NCBI RefSeq assembly: GCF_006227205.1
Contig: NZ_VCNG01000002.1
Coordinates: 186,001-250,000 of the forward strand
Direction of reading: 5' to 3'
Source of the DNA: Pseudomonas sp. ICMP22404
Lineage (GTDB): Bacteria > Pseudomonadota > Gammaproteobacteria > Pseudomonadales > Pseudomonadaceae
DNA length: 64,000 nucleotides
Below are positions 31,736-39,840 of this stretch, one piece after another (position 1 is the first letter of the stretch; each line of letters starts with the position of its first letter). A model generated the notes under the pieces. It had not been told where the DNA came from. It did no database searches and worked only from the letters and a program-made list of their open reading frames with translations. Position numbers and translations under genes: made by a program.

Positions 31736-31884
31736 CTGTGGCGAGGGGATTTATCCCCGCCGGGCTGCGGAGCAGCCCCAATGCAATCAACACAATCTAT
31801 CTGATGTACCGAGGTGTCTGGATTTAGGGCTGCTACGCAGCCCAGCGGGGCGGTGCGACGTTTCGCTAAATCCCCTCGCCACAG
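31736..31884. repeat. Nested palindromic repeat of a second REP-like class
   Basis: Perfect 18-bp inverted repeat CTGTGGCGAGGGGATTTA at 31736-31753 and 31867-31884. Inside are two smaller hairpins of the form GGGCTGC...GCAGCCC, around 31763-31780 and 31827-31843. It lies between two converging genes. Confidence 0.8.
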
Positions 31885-31904
31885 AAAGCGGTTTTGTGTA
31901 GTGC

Positions 31905-33860
31905 CTAGGTGGCCAGCTCCGGCCGATCCCGAAACTGCTCCAGCGCCTCCGGGTTGGCCAGGGCGTCGGTATTTTTCACCGCTTCGCCGTGCACCACATT
32001 GCGTACCGCCAGCTCCACCACCTTGCCACTGATGGTCCGCGGAATGTCGCTGACCGCCAGGATCTTCGCCGGTACATGACGCGGCGTGGTGTTGGCCCGG
32101 ATGACCTGGCGAATCCGCTGCTCCAGGGTGTCATCGAGGACTACGCCCTCTTGCAGGCGCACGAACAGCACCACCCGCACATCACCCTGCCATTGCTGGC
32201 CGATGGCGACACTGTCCAGCACCTGTTCGACCTTTTCCACCTGCCGATAGATTTCCGCCGTGCCGATGCGCACGCCACCGGGGTTGAGCACCGCGTCAGA
32301 GCGGCCATGGATCAGGAAACCGCCATGGGGCAGCTCCTCGGCGTAATCGCCTTGGGCCCATACGCCGGGAAACTGGCTGAAGTAGGAGGCGCGCAGTTTT
32401 TCCTGCTGGGGGTCGTTCCACAGGCCAATGGGCATCGCCGGGAAATGCCGAGTGCACACCAGTTCACCTTTCTCGCCGATGACGGCCTGCCCGGCCTCGT
32501 TCCAGACCTCTACCGCCATGCCCAGGCTCTTGCCCTGCATTTCGCCGCGCCGCACTGCCGACAGCGGGTTGCCGTTGACGAAGCAGGACACGATGTCGGT
32601 GCCACCGGACATCGAGGCGAGGCAGACGTCGGGCTTGAAGTCGCGGTAGACGTAGTCGTAGCTGTGGGGCGCCAGCGCCGAGCCGGTGGACAGCAAGGTC
32701 CTGAGGCTGCCCAGGTCGTGGGTCTGCCGAGGCTTCAAACCCTGGCTCTCCAGGGCGGCCAGGAACTTGGGGCTGGTGCCGAACACGCTGATGCGCTGTT
32801 GGTCGATCAGGTCCAGCAAGCGCTCGGGGCCGGGGTGGAACGGTGAACCGTCGTAGAGCACCACCGCGCTGCCGACGGCGAGGGCGGACACCAGCCAGTT
32901 CCACATCATCCAGCCGCAAGTGGTGTAGTAGAACAGCCGATCCTCGGGGCCGAGGTCGACGTGCAGACCATGTTCCTTGACGTGTTGCAGCAGTACGCCA
33001 CCGGTGCCATGGACGATGCACTTCGGTACGCCGGTGGTGCCGCTGGAGTACAGGATGTACAGCGGATGATCGAACGGCACGGCGACGAATTGCGGCTCGC
33101 CACCGGCTTGGTAGAACCCGTCCCACAGTGCGACGCTGGCCGGGGTCGTGAAGTCTTCGGCGCAGGCATCCGGCTGGGCATAGGGCAGCACGATGAGTTG
33201 CTGCAGCGACGGCAGTCGTTCGAGGATCTCGTTGACCTTGGGCCGTTGGTCGATGACCTTGCCGGCGTAGCGGTAACCGGCGCAGGTGATGAGCACCTTG
33301 GGTTCGATCTGGCCGAAGCGGTCGATCACTCCCTGGGTGCCGAAATCCGGCGACGAACAGGACCAGATCGCTCCCAGGCTGGTGGTGGCAAGCATGCCCA
33401 CCAGGGTCTGCCAGGTGTTGGGCATGCACGCGGCGACGCGGTCGCCTTGGGTCACACCGGCCGCTTGCAGGCTTTTCTGCAGGCCGGCGACGTGGGCGGC
33501 GAGTTCGGCCCAGGTCAGGTGTTCCTGGCCGCCATTTTCGTCGATGGCCACCACTGCCGTCGCTGTATCGCGACGGCGCAACAAATGCTCGGCAAAGTTC
33601 AGGGTCGCCCCGGGGAACCAGCGAGCGCTGGGCATTTGCGCACCTTCCACCAGTACCTCGCTGGGCGCCTGGTGAAAGCGAATCTCGAAGAAGTCGACGA
33701 TGGCCTGCCAGAAGGCTTCGCGCTGGTCGATGCTCCAGGCGTGAAGGGCGGGATAGCCACTGAGTTGCAGGTTATGCCGTTCGTTGACGAACCGGCGAAA
33801 GGCGTTCATGCGCGACCGCGCGATGCGTTCAGGGCTGGGTTGCCAGAGGGTGTCGGACAT
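31905..33860 (-). CDS. Acetoacetyl-CoA synthetase
   Basis: A 651-aa acyl-CoA ligase that activates acetoacetate to acetoacetyl-CoA. AMP-binding motif YILYSSGTTGVPKCIVHG (near residue 268), SMSGGTDIVSCF, GDYAEELPHGGFLIHGRSD and the C-terminal catalytic lysine in IPRTISGKVVELAV. The sequence CIVHGTGGVLLQHVKEHGLH is typical of acetoacetyl-CoA rather than acetyl-CoA synthetase. ATG 33860 gives MSDTLWQPSPERI. Next to bdhA, it completes 3-hydroxybutyrate use: hydroxybutyrate to acetoacetate to acetoacetyl-CoA. Confidence 0.93.
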   Translation of the reverse strand: MSDTLWQPSPERIARSRMNAFRRFVNERHNLQLSGYPALHAWSIDQREAFWQAIVDFFEIRFHQAPSEVLVEGAQMPSARWFPGATLNFAEHLLRRRDTATAVVAIDENGGQEHLTWAELAAHVAGLQKSLQAAGVTQGDRVAACMPNTWQTLVGMLATTSLGAIWSCSSPDFGTQGVIDRFGQIEPKVLITCAGYRYAGKVIDQRPKVNEILERLPSLQQLIVLPYAQPDACAEDFTTPASVALWDGFYQAGGEPQFVAVPFDHPLYILYSSGTTGVPKCIVHGTGGVLLQHVKEHGLHVDLGPEDRLFYYTTCGWMMWNWLVSALAVGSAVVLYDGSPFHPGPERLLDLIDQQRISVFGTSPKFLAALESQGLKPRQTHDLGSLRTLLSTGSALAPHSYDYVYRDFKPDVCLASMSGGTDIVSCFVNGNPLSAVRRGEMQGKSLGMAVEVWNEAGQAVIGEKGELVCTRHFPAMPIGLWNDPQQEKLRASYFSQFPGVWAQGDYAEELPHGGFLIHGRSDAVLNPGGVRIGTAEIYRQVEKVEQVLDSVAIGQQWQGDVRVVLFVRLQEGVVLDDTLEQRIRQVIRANTTPRHVPAKILAVSDIPRTISGKVVELAVRNVVHGEAVKNTDALANPEALEQFRDRPELAT

Positions 33861-33927
33861 GGCGTATCTCTTATTCTTTATGTACACGCAAACTATAGAG
33901 CGAGCCGGAGCTTCCGGGATCAACTTC

Positions 33928-34017
33928 CTGTGGGAGCAAGGCTTGCCCGCGATGAAGGTATCTCGATTCCAAGGTGAACCGCATCGACCTCATCGCGGGC
34001 AAGCCTTGCTCCCATAG
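33928..34017. repeat. REP pair
   Basis: GTGGGAGCAAGGCTTGCCCG at 33930-33949 and the inverse ending AGCCTTGCTCCCATAGG at 34018, between bdhA and the acetoacetyl-CoA synthetase gene. It suggests the latter has its own promoter. Confidence 0.85.
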
Positions 34018-34029
34018 GGTTCACACAGG

Positions 34030-34806
34030 TTACTGGGCCAACCACCCACCATCGATATTCCATGCCGCGCCACGCACCTGGCTACCGGCTTCGCTGCAGA
34101 GGAACAGCACCAGTTCCCCCAGTTGCGGCGGGGTGACGAAATCCAGGGACGGCTGTTTCTCGGCCAGCAGGTCATGCTGGGCCTGTTGCGGGTCGACGCC
34201 GCTGGCGATGCGGTCGTCGATCTGCTTCTGCACCAGCGGGGTCAGCACCCAGCCGGGGCAGATGGCGTTGCAGGTGACGTTGCTGGTGGCGGTTTCCAGG
34301 CCGACCACTTTGGTCAGGCCGATCACCCCGTGCTTGGCCGCGACATAGGCGGCCTTGCCCACCGAGCCGACCTGGCCGTGTACCGAGGCGATATTGACGA
34401 TCCGCCCCCAGCCCTTGCTGCGCATGCCTGGCAGGCTCAGGCGGGTGGCATGGAACACCGAGGACAGGTTGATGGCGATGATCGAGTCCCAGCGCTCCAC
34501 CGGGAAATCCTCGACAGCGGCCACATGCTGGATGCCGGCGTTGTTCACCAGAATGTCGACGCCGCCGAACTCGCGCTCGGCGTAAGCGAGCATATCGGCG
34601 ATCTGGGCCGGATCACTGACATCGGCCGGGTGATGGCCCACCTTGCCACCGAACTGCTGCACTTCGGCGATCACCGCCGATGCATCGCCAAAGCCGTTGA
34701 GGATCAAGTCGGCGCCGGCCTTGGCCAGGCTCAGGGCAATGCCCAGGCCGATGCCGCTGGTAGAACCGGTGACCAGGGCGGTTTTGCCGGAAAGAGTTGT
34801 CGTCAT
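34030..34806 (-). CDS. bdhA: D-3-hydroxybutyrate dehydrogenase
   Basis: A 258-aa short-chain dehydrogenase oxidising (R)-3-hydroxybutyrate to acetoacetate with NAD. Motifs: TGSTSGIGLG cofactor site, NNAGIQ, catalytic Ser in NIASVHGQVGS, YVAAK catalytic Tyr-Lys and CPGWVLTPLV. IQHVAAVEDFPVERWD and SVHGQVGSVGKAAY are typical of BDH. ATG at 34806; it lies eight bases after the stop of the permease gene, thus in one operon behind the sigma-54 promoter. Confidence 0.95.
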   Translation of the reverse strand: MTTTLSGKTALVTGSTSGIGLGIALSLAKAGADLILNGFGDASAVIAEVQQFGGKVGHHPADVSDPAQIADMLAYAEREFGGVDILVNNAGIQHVAAVEDFPVERWDSIIAINLSSVFHATRLSLPGMRSKGWGRIVNIASVHGQVGSVGKAAYVAAKHGVIGLTKVVGLETATSNVTCNAICPGWVLTPLVQKQIDDRIASGVDPQQAQHDLLAEKQPSLDFVTPPQLGELVLFLCSEAGSQVRGAAWNIDGGWLAQ

Positions 34807-34813
34807 AAGAACC

Positions 34814-36205
34814 TCATACAATGCCAGTGGCGTAAAACACACCGATCACCACGAAAACCGCGAGGGTCTTGATCAGCGTAATGCAGAAAATGTCTTTGTA
34901 GGCTTCACGGTGGGTGAGCCCGGTGACCGCCAGCAGGGTGATCACCGCGCCGTTGTGAGGCAGGGTGTCCATGCCGCCGCTGGCCATGGCCGCTACCCGG
35001 TGCAGCACTTCCAGGGGAATATTGGCGGCGTGGGCGGCGTTGATGAAGGTTTCGGACATCGCCGCCAGGGCGATGCTCATGCCGCCCGACGCGGAACCGG
35101 TGATGCCCGCCAGCAGCGTCACGGTCACGGCTTCGTTGACCAGTGGATTGGGGATGCTCTTGAGCCAGTCGGCCAACACCAGGAAGCCCGGCAGCGAGGC
35201 GATGACCGCGCCGAAGCCGTATTCCGAGGCGGTATTCATCGCCGCGAGCAGCGCACCGCCCACCGCACTTTTACTGCCTTCGGCCAGCTTGCTGCGAATG
35301 GCCCGGAAGCCGAACAGCAGGACCATGATGATGCCCACCAGCAGCGCGGCCTGCACCGCCCAGATCGCGGTGAGCTTGGCGACGTCGCTCGTCACCGGTG
35401 CCGCCATGCCCGGCAGCGCCAGGCTGTGGGTCTTGCCGTACCACTGGGGGATCCACTGGGTGAACAGCAGGTTCATGATGCCGACCGCCAGCAGTGGCGA
35501 AACGGCGATCCACGGGTTGGGCAGCTTGATGTCTTCGGCCGTTTCCGGCTCGTTGCGCAGTTCGGTGCCGTAGCCTTCGCCCACGCGCTGGGCCTTGTTG
35601 CGTTGGCGTTGCAGGAACAGCATGCCGATGCTGAACACGAACAGCGTGCCGATCACACCCAGCCACGGCGCGGCCCAGGCGGTGGTGTTGAAGAAGGTGC
35701 TGGGGATGATGTTCTGGATCTGCGGCGTGCCGGGCAGGGCGTCCATGGTGAAAGAGAACGCGCCGAGAGCGATGGTGGCCGGGATCAGGCGCTTGGGAAT
35801 ATTGCTCTGGCGGAACATCTCGGCGGCGAACGGGTACACCGCGAACACCACGACGAACAGCGACACGCCGCCATAGGTCAGCAGGGCGCAGACCAGCACG
35901 ATCACCAGCATCGCCTGGCGCGTGCCCAGCAGGCGAATCGCCGCGGCCACGATGGAGCGGGAGAAGCCCGACAACTCGATCAGCTTGCCGAACACCGCGC
36001 CGAGCAGGAACACCGGGAAATACAGTTTGATGAACCCGACCATTTTCTCCATGAACACCCCGGTGAAGGCAGGGGCGACGGCGGAGGGGTCGGTGAGCAG
36101 GACGGCGCCGAGGGCGGCGATGGGGGCAAAGAGGATGACGCTGTAGCCACGGTAGGCGGCAACCATCAGCAGCGCGAGGGCTGCCAAGGCAATGATCACA
36201 CTCAT
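34814..36205 (-). CDS. GntP-family permease, probably 3-hydroxybutyrate transporter
   Basis: A 463-aa inner-membrane transporter with about 12 hydrophobic segments. GKLIELSGFSRSIV, LTYGGVSLFVVVFAVYPFA, SFTMDALPGTPQIQNIIP and GSASGGMSIALAA are GntP-family signatures. Position directly upstream of bdhA and behind a sigma-54 promoter points to 3-hydroxybutyrate uptake, as known for the equivalent P. aeruginosa locus. AGGAGA precedes the ATG. Confidence 0.9.
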   Translation of the reverse strand: MSVIIALAALALLMVAAYRGYSVILFAPIAALGAVLLTDPSAVAPAFTGVFMEKMVGFIKLYFPVFLLGAVFGKLIELSGFSRSIVAAAIRLLGTRQAMLVIVLVCALLTYGGVSLFVVVFAVYPFAAEMFRQSNIPKRLIPATIALGAFSFTMDALPGTPQIQNIIPSTFFNTTAWAAPWLGVIGTLFVFSIGMLFLQRQRNKAQRVGEGYGTELRNEPETAEDIKLPNPWIAVSPLLAVGIMNLLFTQWIPQWYGKTHSLALPGMAAPVTSDVAKLTAIWAVQAALLVGIIMVLLFGFRAIRSKLAEGSKSAVGGALLAAMNTASEYGFGAVIASLPGFLVLADWLKSIPNPLVNEAVTVTLLAGITGSASGGMSIALAAMSETFINAAHAANIPLEVLHRVAAMASGGMDTLPHNGAVITLLAVTGLTHREAYKDIFCITLIKTLAVFVVIGVFYATGIV

Positions 36206-36256
36206 GGTGTGTCTCCTGGATTGTTATTTTTGTGGTGAAGCGGTGGGAGGAGCTTT

Positions 36257-36272
36257 AGCGAGTTTTGTGCCA
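36257..36272 (-). promoter_or_regulatory. Sigma-54 promoter of the permease-bdhA operon
   Basis: Read leftward: TGGCAC-AAAAC-TCGC, one mismatch to the -24/-12 consensus TGGCAC-N5-TTGC, with GG and GC exactly ten bases apart. It lies about 52 bases upstream of the permease ATG. A sigma-54 activator gene is immediately upstream, which strengthens the call. Confidence 0.85.
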
Positions 36273-36369
36273 GGTTGGTAACTTGTTGAAATATATAAGG
36301 TTTGTTGTTTGGCTTGAGGAGATAGGGGGAGTGCTGTCTCTTTTTGGAGATTTTTTGATTCGGATGGCC

Positions 36370-36438
36370 TCATCGCGAGCAGGCTCGCTCCCACAGGGGA
36401 ATGCAATCATCCTGTGGGAGCGAGCCTGCTCGCGATGA
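36370..36438. repeat. REP pair
   Basis: ATCGCGAGCAGGCTCGCTCC (36372-36391) facing GGGAGCGAGCCTGCTCGCGA (36417-36436), between the activator gene and the promoter of its target operon. Enhancer sites for the activator presumably lie in the 95 bases left of it. Confidence 0.85.
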
Positions 36439-36462
36439 GCGCAAAGCGCTCCAAGATGTATG

Positions 36463-36490
36463 TCTACAAAAAGAGAATTAATTTCTCTTT
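36463..36490 (-). terminator. AT-rich terminator of the activator gene
   Basis: Perfect 8-bp stem AAAGAGAA (36470-36477) / TTCTCTTT (36483-36490), followed leftward by T residues (TTTTTGTAG). It begins at the stop codon. The stem is AT-rich, so its efficiency is uncertain. Confidence 0.55.
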
Positions 36491-37904
36491 ATTGAGACTC
36501 GGCAATCCCCAACGCCACCATCTTCTTGTACAGCGTCGAGCGCCCCAGCCCGAGCCGCTCAGCCGCCTCGATCACCTTGCCGCCGCATTGCGCGAGGGTG
36601 GTTTCGATCAATTGCCGGTCGAATCGCGCCCGGGCCTGGCTGAAGGTTTCCTGGGGCAGCAGTTCCAGGCTTGGGCTGGCCGGGCGGGTCACTGGCGTGA
36701 ACGTGCCGATGGCCGCGCGGATGTCGACGGCGGTGAGTTGCAGGTTATCGCTGAGCAACGCGGCCCGCTCCAGCACGTTGCGCAACTCGCGGATGTTGCC
36801 CGGCCAGGCGTGCTGCCCCAGCAGGTCGAGGGCGTCGGGGTTCAGTTCGTGCTGGCTGCGCAGGTCTTCGAGGATTGCTTCGCTCAGGGCCGGCAGGTCA
36901 TCCAGGCGCTCGCGCAGGGGTGGGACCTGGATCGGCAGTACATTGAGGCGGTAATACAGGTCGGCGCGGAACTCGCCGCGCTTGATCGCCGCTTCCAGGT
37001 CCGTTGACGTGGCAGCGATCACGCGGACATCGCTTTGCAGCACCTCGTTGGAGCCCACCGGTTCATATTCCTTTTCCTGCAGCACGCGCAGCAGTTTGCT
37101 TTGCAGTGGCAAGGGCATGTCACCGATCTCATCGAGGAACAACGTGCCGCCCTGGGCGATCTGCAGCTTGCCGGCGCGGCCCTTGCGGTCAGCCCCGGTG
37201 AACGCTCCGGGGGCCGTGCCGAAGAACTCGGCTTCCAGCAGCGATTCCGGAATCGCCGCGCTGTTGATGCTGACGAATGCTTTGTGCGCCCGTGGCGAGG
37301 CGCTGTGGATCGCTTGGGCCAGCAGTTCCTTGCCGGTGCCGGTTTCGCCGAGCAGCAACACCGGGGAATCGGTGCTGGCGCTACGCCGGGCGCGGCGCTT
37401 GACCTCCAGGCCGGCGCTGCTGGTGCCGATGAAATGGGCGAAGTTGTACTTGGTTTGCCGCGCCCGCAGCAGCGAACGGGTCGAGGCCAGTTCTTCCTGC
37501 ATGCTCTGGTAGCGCTTGAGCATCGGCGACAGACTATGCAGTTCACCGAACAAGGCAAAACCGATGGCGCCGATAACCGCGCCGGCGCTGTCATGGATCG
37601 GCAGGCGCATGACCACCAGCGGCTCCTTGGGCATCTCCTGCATGTCCAGCAGGATCGGTCGCCCGGTCCGCACCACTTCCCGGAGCAAGCTGCCGGGGAT
37701 CACGCTCTCGCAGGCACGACCGATGGCCTCCTGCGCCGAGTTCAGACCGAAGCGCCGGGCGTAGCGCTCGTTCATCCAGACGATGTTGGCGTCACGGTCG
37801 ACAATCACCGTGCCTTCGCTGGACTGTTCGATGATCTCGAACAAGGAGCGAATCGCCAGGGTGCGTACGCGCTGGTAGTCCTTGAGGTTTTCGGTGGGGC
37901 GCAT
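36489..37904 (-). CDS. hbcR: Sigma-54-dependent activator of 3-hydroxybutyrate genes (HbcR-type)
   Basis: A 471-aa enhancer-binding protein: N-terminal PAS domain (about 20-130), AAA+ domain with Walker A GETGTGKELLAQ, the sigma-54 contact loop GAFTGADRKG, Walker B GGTLFLDEIGDMPL, and a C-terminal Fis-type helix-turn-helix (VIEAAERLGLGRSTLYKKM). ATG 37904 gives MRPTENLKDYQRVR; a longer frame to 37982 is less likely. Its place upstream of the permease-bdhA operon with a sigma-54 promoter matches HbcR of P. aeruginosa. Confidence 0.9.
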   Translation of the reverse strand: MRPTENLKDYQRVRTLAIRSLFEIIEQSSEGTVIVDRDANIVWMNERYARRFGLNSAQEAIGRACESVIPGSLLREVVRTGRPILLDMQEMPKEPLVVMRLPIHDSAGAVIGAIGFALFGELHSLSPMLKRYQSMQEELASTRSLLRARQTKYNFAHFIGTSSAGLEVKRRARRSASTDSPVLLLGETGTGKELLAQAIHSASPRAHKAFVSINSAAIPESLLEAEFFGTAPGAFTGADRKGRAGKLQIAQGGTLFLDEIGDMPLPLQSKLLRVLQEKEYEPVGSNEVLQSDVRVIAATSTDLEAAIKRGEFRADLYYRLNVLPIQVPPLRERLDDLPALSEAILEDLRSQHELNPDALDLLGQHAWPGNIRELRNVLERAALLSDNLQLTAVDIRAAIGTFTPVTRPASPSLELLPQETFSQARARFDRQLIETTLAQCGGKVIEAAERLGLGRSTLYKKMVALGIAESQ

Positions 37905-38054
37905 CGGGCATTCCCAGAAAGAGGTGAGGGTGTGGCGGCCTCTGATGAGTCTGTTGCCAGCGGCATTATGCCGTAGATCCACTGATCAAGACGCGGCTGA
38001 CGTGTTGCGCCTCGGTCGAGCGTCCTGAAGTCGTGGTTTCAATGAGACGAAAAT

Positions 38055-38079
38055 TATACAGTTGCTTTTATTTTGTACA
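38055..38079 (+). promoter_or_regulatory. Paired TGTACA-like boxes upstream of the Trp-rich protein gene
   Basis: TATACA (38055-38060), 13 bases, TGTACA (38074-38079), ending 16 bases before the ATG at 38096. Similar to the light-responsive LitR/PplR (MerR-type) boxes described in P. putida as T(G/A)TACA-N12-TGTA(C/T)A, but with one extra spacer base. Tentative. Confidence 0.4.
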
Positions 38080-38095
38080 TTTTTGGATGCCCCCC

Positions 38096-38311
38096 ATGAA
38101 CCCATTCAATCCTCGCAAACTCACGCTTTCGAAATGGACTGCCTGTGCACCGGTCAATCGAGAGAAGCATTTCCTGGTCATCAAGCTGCTCTGCGACGAG
38201 GTCGGCGTACCTCTGCAAGTCGAGTTGCAAGCGGTGCTCAGCGGGCGCACGGAACTGCTGGACTGGCGCGAGTTGCGAGATGACAAGCGGTGGCGCATTG
38301 GCTGGAAATGA
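38096..38311 (+). CDS. TIGR02450-family Trp-rich small protein
   Basis: A 71-aa protein beginning MNPFNPRKLTLSKWTACAPV and ending in DWRELRDDKRWRIGWK. The KLxxSKWTAxxPxxxEKHF start and conserved tryptophans match the TIGR02450 family. Function unknown; such genes are often found with light-response genes. An ATG nine bases upstream (38087) is an alternative start. Neither has a strong ribosome site. Confidence 0.8.
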   Translation: MNPFNPRKLTLSKWTACAPVNREKHFLVIKLLCDEVGVPLQVELQAVLSGRTELLDWRELRDDKRWRIGWK

Positions 38312-38354
38312 AAAAAACGGGCGGCCGGTGGTACGCCGCTGGTCATATAAAACT

Positions 38355-38378
38355 TGTACATAAATAAAAAGCTGTACA
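38355..38378 (+). promoter_or_regulatory. TGTACA-N12-TGTACA box upstream of the PAS chemoreceptor gene
   Basis: Two perfect TGTACA hexamers (38355-38360 and 38373-38378) exactly 12 bases apart in AT-rich sequence, about 100 bases before the ATG at 38480. This exactly fits the remembered P. putida PplR box. The -10 of the promoter may be TACAAT (38375-38380) or lie just downstream. Confidence 0.5.
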
Positions 38379-38479
38379 ATTATTTTTGAGATCATGGCTT
38401 AATGGCATCTCTCCAGCGAAAGGCCCCCTGAGTCTTCAGGCGGCTCGATCCACGCATCCAACGTTCCGGAGTGGGGCCC

Positions 38480-39814
38480 ATGTTCATTCGTACACGCAAG
38501 CATCAGCAGGCCTTGCATGAAGTCCAGGCCAGGGAGGCTTATCTTGAGGCGCAGCGCGATGCCTTGCATGCCTCCATGGCCGTGCTTGAGCTCGCGGCGA
38601 CAGGTGAAGTGCTGAGCGCCAGTCCCCTGTTCCTACGAATGGTTGGATACTCGCTCGACGAGATTCTGGGCAAGCATCACCAGACATTTTGCGCCCCGGC
38701 GTACGCCCACAGTCCACAGTACGCGACGTTGTGGCGGCGCTTGCTGCAGGGTGAAAGTGCCAGCGACCGGTTTTTGCTGCTGGCCCGCGACGGACAAGGG
38801 GCCTGGGTGGAAGCGGACCATGTTCCGGTGCGCCAGGCGGGCGCGGGCGTACAGCGCATCCTTTGCGTTGTTCGCGATGTGACCGATGAGGTGCTTCGTT
38901 CCCAGGCCGAGTCCAGCTTCACGCAGGCGATTGACCGTTCGATGGCGGTCATCGAATTTGACCTGAAAGGGCACGTGGTAAATGCCAACGCGAACTTCCT
39001 GAGGGTGATGGGCTATGGCCTGGAAGAAGTGCGCGGCCAGCATCACCGTATCTTCTGCACGCCCGGCGAAGCGCAGAGCGAAGCCTATCGCGGCTTCTGG
39101 GCCGGACTGAACCGGGGCGAGTACAGGGCAGGATTGTTCCAGCGGGTCGACAAGCGCGGCGCGACCGTCTGGCTGCAGGCCACCTACAACCCGCTCTATG
39201 ATGCCCAGGGCCATGTATATGGGGTGGTCAAGTTCGCCACCGATTGCACCGCTGAGATCGAACAACGCCAGAGCGAATCGAAGGCGGCGCAGTTGGCCTT
39301 CGAGACGTCCCAGCAGACCGATGAGCATACCCGGCTTGGCACCGCCGTCGTGCAAAAGACCGTGACCGTCGTGCAAAGCATCGCTGATGAACTCCAGGCT
39401 GTGGCGACGGGCATAGAGGCCCTGAGCGCACAGTCCGAGGAAATCGGCAGTATCGTCGATGCCATCCGGGGCATCGCTGAACAGACCAACCTGCTGGCCC
39501 TTAATGCTGCCATCGAAGCTGCTCGCGCTGGAGAGCAGGGGCGCGGCTTCGCGGTCGTGGCCGATGAGGTGCGCAACTTGGCCCGACGTACGAGCCAGGC
39601 CACCGTCGCCATCACCGAGGTGGTCGGCAAGAACCGCGAACTCGCCAGGCAAGCGGTCACCAGCATGCAGTCGAGCACCCTCAAAGCTGAACAGGGGGTC
39701 ACACTGGTGAATGAAGCAGGCGCGGTGATCCAGGATATCCACCGGGGCGCGCAACAGGTTGTGACGGTAATGGGCAATTTCGCCAACACCCTGGACCAGC
39801 GACGGGGCGCCTGA
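38480..39814 (+). CDS. Soluble PAS-PAS methyl-accepting chemoreceptor (BdlA-like)
   Basis: A 444-aa cytoplasmic receptor. Two PAS domains (about 22-135: [19 protein letters not shown]; about 148-260: [20 protein letters not shown]) lead directly to the MCP signalling domain with the hairpin tip region [20 protein letters not shown]. No transmembrane helix or HAMP is seen, an architecture shared with BdlA of P. aeruginosa, which controls biofilm dispersal. Start ATG 38480 has GGAG at 38468-38471; GTG at 38471 is an alternative. Signal sensed is unknown. Confidence 0.88.
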   Translation: MFIRTRKHQQALHEVQAREAYLEAQRDALHASMAVLELAATGEVLSASPLFLRMVGYSLDEILGKHHQTFCAPAYAHSPQYATLWRRLLQGESASDRFLLLARDGQGAWVEADHVPVRQAGAGVQRILCVVRDVTDEVLRSQAESSFTQAIDRSMAVIEFDLKGHVVNANANFLRVMGYGLEEVRGQHHRIFCTPGEAQSEAYRGFWAGLNRGEYRAGLFQRVDKRGATVWLQATYNPLYDAQGHVYGVVKFATDCTAEIEQRQSESKAAQLAFETSQQTDEHTRLGTAVVQKTVTVVQSIADELQAVATGIEALSAQSEEIGSIVDAIRGIAEQTNLLALNAAIEAARAGEQGRGFAVVADEVRNLARRTSQATVAITEVVGKNRELARQAVTSMQSSTLKAEQGVTLVNEAGAVIQDIHRGAQQVVTVMGNFANTLDQRRGA

Positions 39815-39840
39815 ATCGCTGGAGAAGACTGGCCCGCGAG

